Assembly: GCF_026642255.1 (NCBI RefSeq)
Contig: NZ_CP113264.1
Span: forward strand, 558,001-622,000
Source of the DNA: Streptomonospora nanhaiensis
Lineage (GTDB): Bacteria > Actinomycetota > Actinomycetes > Streptosporangiales > Streptosporangiaceae
Direction of reading: 5' to 3'
DNA length: 64,000 nucleotides
The position numbers and the translations under genes are program-made. Below the pieces are notes generated by a model. The model did not search any database and had not been told where the DNA came from. It saw nothing but the letters and a program-made list of their open reading frames with translations. This document shows, piece after piece, positions 58,804 to 64,000 of this stretch; the stretch's first letter is position 1, and the number at the start of each line of letters is the position of its first letter.

Positions 58804-59295
58804 ATGAGAGCTGTGACCGAGAAGGAGATCCGCGGATCGTTCGTCAACTGTTCCAAGGGGGAGGCGACGAGGCTGGCCCTGCCGCGCGACCTCGCGACGC
58901 GTCCGTGGGAGGACCTGGACTTCCTCGGCTGGCGTGACCACACCGCGCACGAGCGCGCCTACCTGGTCATCGAACGGGACGAGGGGCTCGTGGGGGTGGC
59001 GTTCCGGCTGCCGAGCGTGCGAACGGGGCTGCGCCGCAGCATGTGCTCGGTGTGCCTGACGACGCACCCGGGCCAGGGGGTGACCCTGATGGCCGCGCCC
59101 CGGGCGGGGCGGGCCGGGCGGGAGGGGAACACGGTGGGACTGCACATGTGCACGGACTTCGCCTGCTCGCTGTACGTGCGCGGCAAGAAGGCGCCGGAGA
59201 CCGGCGGCCGGTTCGAGGAGTCCCTCACCGTGGACGAGCAGATCGAGCGGGCCACGACCAACCTGGCGGGTTTCCTGGACCGCGTGACCGCGTGA
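58804..59295 (+). CDS. FBP domain protein (treble-clef zinc finger)
   Basis: A 163-residue protein matching the elongation-factor-G-binding/FBP C-terminal zinc-finger family. The metal site is MCSVCLTTH (CxxC, about 80-88) plus HMCTDFACSLYVRG (CxxxxC, about 117-130). Distant members bind EF-G and rescue fusidic-acid-stalled ribosomes, but no such role can be claimed here. The C-terminus runs into a tandem octamer array, so the exact end of the protein may vary between strains. Confidence 0.85.
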   Translation: MRAVTEKEIRGSFVNCSKGEATRLALPRDLATRPWEDLDFLGWRDHTAHERAYLVIERDEGLVGVAFRLPSVRTGLRRSMCSVCLTTHPGQGVTLMAAPRAGRAGREGNTVGLHMCTDFACSLYVRGKKAPETGGRFEESLTVDEQIERATTNLAGFLDRVTA

Positions 59296-59328
59296 CCGCG
59301 TGACCGCGTGACCGAATGACCGAATGAC
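59281..59328. repeat. Six tandem octamers over the end of the FBP gene
   Basis: Four copies of CGCGTGAC are followed by two of CGAATGAC. The stop codon of the FBP gene (59293-59295) lies in the second copy. Each unit contains TGA, so every frame meets a stop. Confidence 0.9.
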
Positions 59329-59408
59329 CGGACGGCGGGACCACCGAGTGCGGGGCGGTCGGGGTCCCGCTCCCGGACGGGCGGCCGCCCCGCCGCCCCG
59401 CGCCGCCG

Positions 59409-59603
59409 TCAGTCCACCGGGTTGCGGGGCTCTACCACCGTGTCCGGGCCGGGGTAGATCAACCGCTCCTGGCCGTTCGGGAACCGCACCACGTACGGGG
59501 GGCCGTCCTCGGCCCCGCGCACCTCCACGATCTCCCCGGTGTGCTGCCCCTCTGTGCTGGTGACGCCGTGCATGTGCACGTGGTCGCCGACGGACGCCCG
59601 CAT
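59409..59603 (-). CDS. DUF1918 domain-containing protein
   Basis: A 64-residue DUF1918 protein: MRASVGDHVHMHG start, GEIVEVRGAEDGPPYVVRFPNG (SH3-like barrel) and the acidic/Pro-rich end GPDTVVEPRNP. This is the whole domain, as in many actinobacteria; function unknown. It is transcribed towards the FBP gene. GGGGAGGAC precedes the ATG as ribosome binding site. Confidence 0.9.
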   Translation of the reverse strand: MRASVGDHVHMHGVTSTEGQHTGEIVEVRGAEDGPPYVVRFPNGQERLIYPGPDTVVEPRNPVD

Positions 59604-59772
59604 GTCCTCCCCCGTTCCGGCCGGGTCGGTCCGGCCTCGAACGGGGCCTACCCGCGGTCCCGGCCCCGTGAAACGGGCGGGGCCGGCGCACCCCGGACAC
59701 CGGGGCCCTCCCGGGCGGCCCGCCGGTCCGGGACCGGTCCCACCGACCGGGGAGACCGACCGGCCAGGTCGT

Positions 59773-60420
59773 TCAGGGGGCGATGAGTCGGCCGTTGTAC
59801 CCGGCGCGGACGAGCGCGTCGAAGGCCGCGAGCACGTCCTCCGGCACCGGCTGGGGGATCGAGAAACCGCGCGCCGGGTACTCGATCACCCGCTGCATGT
59901 CGCCCACGACCATGTCCACCACCAGCTTCGCGTCGCCGATGTCCGCGATGTACTCGTCGAGCGAGAGGGGGGCGGAGGAGCACACGGGCTCCACGGACGG
60001 CCACAGCTTGCGGACGGTCGCGTACGCCCGCCGCTCCATGTACGGCTTGCAGACCACCAGCACGGTCTGCGGGTCCAGCCCGCTCCGGGCGACGAGGTCG
60101 CGGGTGAAGGCGATGTTCTCCCCGGTATTGGCGGAGTCCGGCTCCACCAGCACCGCCTCGTCCGGGACGCCCAGCGAGAGCACGTGCTCGCGGTAGTGGA
60201 CGGCCTCCCCGCGCGGGAACCGGGCGAGGGTCGAGGGGCTGTTGCCCCCGCTCAGGACGAGGACCGGGAACAGGCCCCGGTGGTACAGCCCGGCCGCGTG
60301 GGCGGCCACCCCCAGGTTGGTGCTGCCCAGCGCGACGGCGATGTCGGCGGGGCGCGTCCCGTGACCCATGAGGTGGTGCCTCCACAGCAGTTCCGCGTGG
60401 CGGCGGTCGGTCTCGCGCAT
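59773..60420 (-). CDS. YdcF/DUF218 family protein
   Basis: A 215-residue DUF218 domain. It has ADIAVALGSTNLGVAAHAAGLYHRGLFP (nucleotide-like fold start), LVLSGGNS, and EPDSANTGENIAFTRDLV, the conserved E-x-ANTxEN motif. Without a signal peptide or membrane helix it is the cytosolic YdcF type; E. coli YdcF binds SAM, but no enzyme activity is established. It is divergent from the ABC transporter operon. Confidence 0.88.
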   Translation of the reverse strand: MRETDRRHAELLWRHHLMGHGTRPADIAVALGSTNLGVAAHAAGLYHRGLFPVLVLSGGNSPSTLARFPRGEAVHYREHVLSLGVPDEAVLVEPDSANTGENIAFTRDLVARSGLDPQTVLVVCKPYMERRAYATVRKLWPSVEPVCSSAPLSLDEYIADIGDAKLVVDMVVGDMQRVIEYPARGFSIPQPVPEDVLAAFDALVRAGYNGRLIAP

Positions 60421-60540
60421 GGGCGCCTCCGGACTCTAGGCACAAGTGAGTAGTCGGGCCCCGACGAACCACAGATGTGGGGAGGGGCCGCCGGTTCCTA
60501 GCGTGGTGCACCGAGGTTCCGGAGAGAAGAGGGGGACGCG

Positions 60541-61680
60541 GTGATCACCGTACGAGACCTGACCAAGCGCTACGGGAGGGGGAAGGCCGTGGACGGGCTG
60601 ACGTTCACGGCCGAGCCGGGGCGGGTGACCGGGTTCCTGGGCCCCAACGGCGCCGGGAAGTCCACCACGATGCGGGTGCTGCTGGGCCTGGTCCGGCCCA
60701 CGTCGGGGGAGGCCCTGGTCAACGGGCGGGTCTACGAACGGCTGGCGCGCCCCTCGCGCGAGGTCGGCGCACTGCTGTCCCCGGACGCCGCGCACCCGGG
60801 CCGCAGCGCCCGCGCGCACCTCACCGCGAAGGCGGTGGGGGCGGGGATCCCCCGGCGCCGCGTGGACGAGGTCCTGGGGGAGGTCGGGCTGGCGGAGGTC
60901 GACCGCAGGAGGGTCGGCGGGTACTCGCTCGGCATGAGGCAGCGGCTGGGCGTCGCCGACGCCCTGCTGGGCGACCCGGGCGTGCTCCTGTTCGACGAAC
61001 CGGTGAACGGGCTCGACCTGGACGGCGTGCGGTGGATGCGCGACCTGACGCGGGGGCTGGCCGCCGAGGGCCGCACGGTGTTCGTCTCCAGCCACCTGAT
61101 GAGCGAGATGGAGATGGTCGCCGACCACCTGGTCGTCGTGGGCAGGGGGAGGCTGATCGCGGACGCCCCCCTCGACGACGTGATCGCGGCGTGGTCGCGC
61201 AAGCACGTCCTGGTGCACAGTCCGGACGCCGGTCGGCTGCGGGAGCGGTTGGAGAAGGCCGGCCCGGGGGTGCGCGTCGAGGACGTGTCCGGGGACGGCG
61301 GGGGCGGGGCGGGGGGCGCGGTCGGCGCGGAACGCCCCGGTGAGGGGGAGGGAACCGGCGGGGAGGCGGTCCCCGGCGCACCGGGCCGGGGACGGGCGGC
61401 GGGGGAGCGCGGCGGCCCCGCCGCCGGGCTGCGCGTGTTCGGACTCGGCGCGGAGGAGGTCGGCGACCACGCGCACGCGGCGGGCGCGCGGGTCCACGGC
61501 CTGCGGGTCGTGGAGGCGTCGCTGGAACAGGCCTACCTGGAGCTCACGGGGGACGCCGTCGAGTACGGCTCCCGTGCGGCGGGGACCGCGCGGCGGTCCG
61601 CCGGGGCCTCCGGCACGGGAAACGGCGCCGGGGCGGCGGGTCCGGCGTCCCCGGTCGGGACCGGTGGGACGGCGGCCTGA
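60541..61680 (+). CDS. ABC transporter ATP-binding protein
   Basis: A 379-residue ABC-2-type ATPase. Walker A is FLGPNGAGKSTTMRVL (about 36-51), the signature YSLGMRQRLGVADALL and Walker B VLLFDEPVNGLDLDGVRW, with H-loop VSSHLMSEME. After residue 235 comes an extended Gly-rich linker (about 240-300) and a C-terminal domain that resembles DrrA-type tails, then another low-complexity end. Its stop overlaps the permease start (TGATG). A possible -10 (TAGCGT, 60499-60504) lies in front. The substrate is unknown. Confidence 0.9.
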   Translation: MITVRDLTKRYGRGKAVDGLTFTAEPGRVTGFLGPNGAGKSTTMRVLLGLVRPTSGEALVNGRVYERLARPSREVGALLSPDAAHPGRSARAHLTAKAVGAGIPRRRVDEVLGEVGLAEVDRRRVGGYSLGMRQRLGVADALLGDPGVLLFDEPVNGLDLDGVRWMRDLTRGLAAEGRTVFVSSHLMSEMEMVADHLVVVGRGRLIADAPLDDVIAAWSRKHVLVHSPDAGRLRERLEKAGPGVRVEDVSGDGGGGAGGAVGAERPGEGEGTGGEAVPGAPGRGRAAGERGGPAAGLRVFGLGAEEVGDHAHAAGARVHGLRVVEASLEQAYLELTGDAVEYGSRAAGTARRSAGASGTGNGAGAAGPASPVGTGGTAA

Positions 61681-62663
61681 TGCGGACGGGACGGCGGCGG
61701 GACGGAGAGGGCACCGGAGGCGGCGGAATGCGAGGACGGGACGGGATGAGCGGTACGCGCAGGGTCGGACGGGCCGGGCGGGGGAACGGGGCTCCGGGGG
61801 AGGAGACCGGCGGAGCGGTCGCCCGCGGAAGGGGGCCGGGGGCCGGGGCGCCCCGGAGCGTCGGCGGGGAGGGGCCGCCCCGGGCCGGCGCCGAACTCCT
61901 CCGGGAGACCGGGGCCGAGTGGGTCCGGCAGTCGTCGCTGCGGTCCACCTGGGCGGTGGTCGCGGTGGCGCTGGCGGGCATGGCCGTGTTCGCGGCCCTG
62001 ATGGGGTACACCGAGCTGACGCGCATCCTGGAGAACCCGGACGAGGCGGACAGCGCCGCGTTCATGCGCCTCACCTCCCAGGGGCACTACTACCTGGTGC
62101 AGTTCGCGGTGCTGGTCCTCGCGGCGCTCGCCTCCACCGGTGAGTTCGCCAACCACAGCGTCACGAGCACGCTGCTGTGGCGGCCGAGGCGGGGAGTGGT
62201 GCTGGCGGCGCGCACACTGGTGTCCGCGGTCCTGGCCTTCGCGGTGGGGGTGCTCTCGACCCTGGTGGGGGTGACGGTGCTGGCGGGGTTCGTGGCCCCG
62301 TACACGGGCGTCGACGTGCCGGAGGCGGCGGTGGCGGCGCTGAGCGCGGGCCTGTGCATGGCACTGTTCGCGGTGCTGTTCACCGGCGTCGGTACGGCCC
62401 TGCGGAGCATGCCGGGCACGATCACCCTGGGTTTCCTGGTGCTGCTGGGCCTGCCGATGGTCATGCAGCTGTCCCAGGTGCAGGCGATCAACGACGCCGC
62501 GTCGCTGATGCCGGGACTGGCCGGCGTCGAGTTCTACGCGGGGGGCGACGTGGGGTTCTACACGGCGCCCTACGACGGACCGGTGAACATCCTGGCGGTG
62601 GTGGGCTGGGCCGTGGCCGCGCAGATCGTGGCCCGCACCGAGCTGCGCGTCCGCGACGTCTAG
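61680..62663 (+). CDS. ABC transporter permease
   Basis: A 327-residue integral membrane protein with about six helices between residues 85 and 320, preceded by a ~65-residue Gly/Arg-rich cytoplasmic extension. ALASTGEFANHSVTSTLLWRPRR is the typical loop of ABC-2-type permeases (about 145-167). ATG 61680 overlaps the ATPase stop; internal ATGs at 61728 and 61746 could give a shorter protein without most of the extension. It pairs with the preceding ATPase. Confidence 0.85.
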   Translation: MRTGRRRDGEGTGGGGMRGRDGMSGTRRVGRAGRGNGAPGEETGGAVARGRGPGAGAPRSVGGEGPPRAGAELLRETGAEWVRQSSLRSTWAVVAVALAGMAVFAALMGYTELTRILENPDEADSAAFMRLTSQGHYYLVQFAVLVLAALASTGEFANHSVTSTLLWRPRRGVVLAARTLVSAVLAFAVGVLSTLVGVTVLAGFVAPYTGVDVPEAAVAALSAGLCMALFAVLFTGVGTALRSMPGTITLGFLVLLGLPMVMQLSQVQAINDAASLMPGLAGVEFYAGGDVGFYTAPYDGPVNILAVVGWAVAAQIVARTELRVRDV

Positions 62664-62700
62664 CGGGCTGATCGGCGGGGCCCGGGGCGCGTGCCCGTGC

Positions 62701-62740
62701 GCGCCGCCTCCGTTGCGGCGGTCCGCGGCGGAGGCGGCGC
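62701..62740. terminator. Bidirectional hairpin between ABC permease and lipase
   Basis: A perfect 12-bp stem (62701-62712 with 62729-62740) encloses a 16-nt loop. It lies between convergent genes. Confidence 0.6.
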
Positions 62741-62871
62741 CGTCCGCTTCCGTGCGTCCCGCGCCCCGGCGCGTCCTCCCCGCATTGCCGACCAATTCAC
62801 GAATCAGGGCCCCGGCCGCAGATCATTCCGGGTTCGCGACCGCCCGACCCCTCGCCCGGGGCGGGCGCCGG

Positions 62872-64000
62872 TCAGGGCTGTTCCACGAACTCCACGGCGG
62901 GGAAGTCGGCGGAGGGCCCGTCGAGCAGCGGCACGTCCTCGCCGCGCAGGTGGGCGTCGAAGAACGCCGTGATGTAGGCGCGCTGGGTCCGCACCGACTC
63001 CTCGGGGTCGATCGTGCCGATGCCCGCCTCGACCGCCTCGTGCCACGCGTTCGAGTCCGGGCGGTGGACCTCGGCGAGGGCGGGCAGGATCCACTGGTGG
63101 TCCGTGTAGCCCATGTGCTCGCCGTCGGCCGTGTACAGCTCCAGGACGGGGGCGGACGAGGCCTGCACGAACCTCTGGAAGGCCTCGTTGTACCCGCTGT
63201 TGTGCGGCAGGCGCCGGATACCCGACAGCCCGGCGTCGAGGATCGCGAACGGCCGGTCCGCCCCCTCCAGGGTGGAGTCCGCCCACACCCCGTCGCCCGT
63301 GTGGTACGAGAGGGTGCCGTCCAGGTCGACGCCCGCGTCGATCCGGTCGTCCACCAGCATCGTCTCGGCCGTGGTCAGGCCCCCGGCGGAGTGGCCGAAC
63401 ATGCCCAGGGCGTCGGTGCCGAGGGAACCGCCCAGGCCGGCGGGCAGTTCCCGGCCGTCCGCGTCGGGGTTGCGCCCGGCAGCCAGTTCCGCCACCTGGT
63501 CCAGGACGAAGCGGGCGTCCGCCGTCCGGACCGCGATGGCCTCCTGGTAGGTCTCCGTCTCCGTGTCCGGGACCCGGGTCCGGATGACGCGCCCGTCCGG
63601 CAGGTCGACGGCGGGCGTCTCGTAGGTGTGGTCCATGGACACGACCGCGTAGCCGTGGGAGGCGAGCTCCTCGGCGTTCGAGGTGTTGAGGAACCGGTTC
63701 ATCCGGAAGCCGGGGGAGAAGAGGACGACGGGGAAGGGGCCCGCGTCAACCGCGGCGTCCGCGTCCAGGAGGGCGTTGGCGCGGGACGACTCCAGGTCCA
63801 CGGTGTCGCGGTGGAGCCCGACCTGCTCCAGCTCGCTCCGCAGCGTTCCCTGGAGAGACCTGGTCATGTACGGGGCCCGCTCCTCCCCGCCGTCCACGGC
63901 CGGGTACCAGACGCTCACCGTGAGGTCCCTGTCGTCGGAGCCCTCCGCCCAGGGGTGGCCGCGGCCGGGGTCGACGAGGTGGAGTTCCGTGCGGCCGACC
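62872..64000 (-). CDS. PAF-acetylhydrolase/lipase-like alpha/beta hydrolase, N-terminus beyond window
   Basis: At least 376 residues; the reading frame is open through the window edge at 64000, where it already reads TELHLVDPGRGHPW, typical of the middle N-terminal part of these enzymes. VSVWYPA, then FPVVLFSPGFRMNR (oxyanion-hole region), the nucleophile elbow GMFGHSAGGLT and DGEHMGYTD with the catalytic His are visible, and VDLDGTL may hold the Asp. Likely an exported esterase of the plasma PAF-acetylhydrolase/cutinase-like group; a signal peptide would lie outside the window. Confidence 0.85.
   Translation of the reverse strand, partial: VGRTELHLVDPGRGHPWAEGSDDRDLTVSVWYPAVDGGEERAPYMTRSLQGTLRSELEQVGLHRDTVDLESSRANALLDADAAVDAGPFPVVLFSPGFRMNRFLNTSNAEELASHGYAVVSMDHTYETPAVDLPDGRVIRTRVPDTETETYQEAIAVRTADARFVLDQVAELAAGRNPDADGRELPAGLGGSLGTDALGMFGHSAGGLTTAETMLVDDRIDAGVDLDGTLSYHTGDGVWADSTLEGADRPFAILDAGLSGIRRLPHNSGYNEAFQRFVQASSAPVLELYTADGEHMGYTDHQWILPALAEVHRPDSNAWHEAVEAGIGTIDPEESVRTQRAYITAFFDAHLRGEDVPLLDGPSADFPAVEFVEQP

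Noticed and set aside
1..64000. CRISPR arrays, insertion sequences, prophage or toxin-antitoxin genes
   Set aside because: No spaced direct-repeat array, transposase, terminal inverted repeats with target duplications or recognisable toxin pair was found.

Overview
The window is chromosomal DNA from a very high-GC Gram-positive actinomycete. The PhoU/SenX3/RegX3 - CarD - IspF - CysS - RlmB gene order, the mycobacterial/streptomycete-type proteins, GTG/TTG starts, F420-type oxidoreductase and leaderless promoters fit a Streptomyces/Nocardiopsis-like lineage. I cannot name the species. I see no phage genes, transposase, integrase, CRISPR array or PKS/NRPS.

Region 1 (1-16 kb) is mostly core genome: a truncated zinc metallopeptidase, a DUF2207 membrane protein, D-aminoacyl-tRNA deacylase (dtd), the phosphate-sensing pair senX3-regX3 divergent from phoU across a PHO-box-like repeat, carD, ispF (the usual neighbour ispD is absent), a DUF2637 membrane protein with a huge acidic tail, cysS, rlmB, a type IB topoisomerase, a glutathione-independent formaldehyde dehydrogenase (fdhA) and tRNA-Thr(UGU).

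Region 2 (16.7-38.9 kb) is an accessory, apparently orphan sugar-based biosynthetic locus next to the tRNA. It has two long, tightly overlapping operons that run towards each other and overlap by 10 bp at 27.73 kb. The left arm has an AT-rich leader with a near-consensus promoter, a NagA-like deacetylase with three TTA codons, and a full set of candidates for activated heptose: SIS isomerase, HddA-like kinase, GmhB-like phosphatase and two nucleotidyltransferases. It also has a methyltransferase, a GT4 glycosyltransferase, a class IV aminotransferase, an APH-type kinase, an SDR whose catalytic Tyr is Phe, and a Nudix hydrolase. The right arm has a HAD phosphatase, a Gfo/Idh oxidoreductase and a DegT aminotransferase (a trio resembling the kanosamine/Ntd logic), a Stf0 sulfotransferase, a GT4, a second Gfo/Idh, a GT-like protein and a two-subunit ABC exporter. 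The likely product is an exported, sulfated, aminated saccharide; its identity is unknown.

Region 3 (39-50.2 kb): RidA with a divergent HxlR regulator, then a complete aldarate catabolic module. Galactarate/talarate dehydratase and glucarate dehydratase feed KdgD and a 2-oxoglutarate semialdehyde dehydrogenase, with a TctCBA uptake system and a LysR regulator. The same inverted repeat stands on both sides of lysR, so it probably controls both operons.

Region 4 (50.2-64 kb): a secreted HNH nuclease, an arsenic-resistance locus (arsC divergent from arsR-acr3-arsO, with a perfect operator over the arsR start), an F420-type oxidoreductase, an acyl-CoA oxidase, several small conserved proteins (DUF2293, FBP zinc finger, DUF1918, YdcF), a two-gene ABC transporter and a truncated PAF-acetylhydrolase-like lipase. 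Many gene ends carry perfect GC-rich hairpins without U-tracts.
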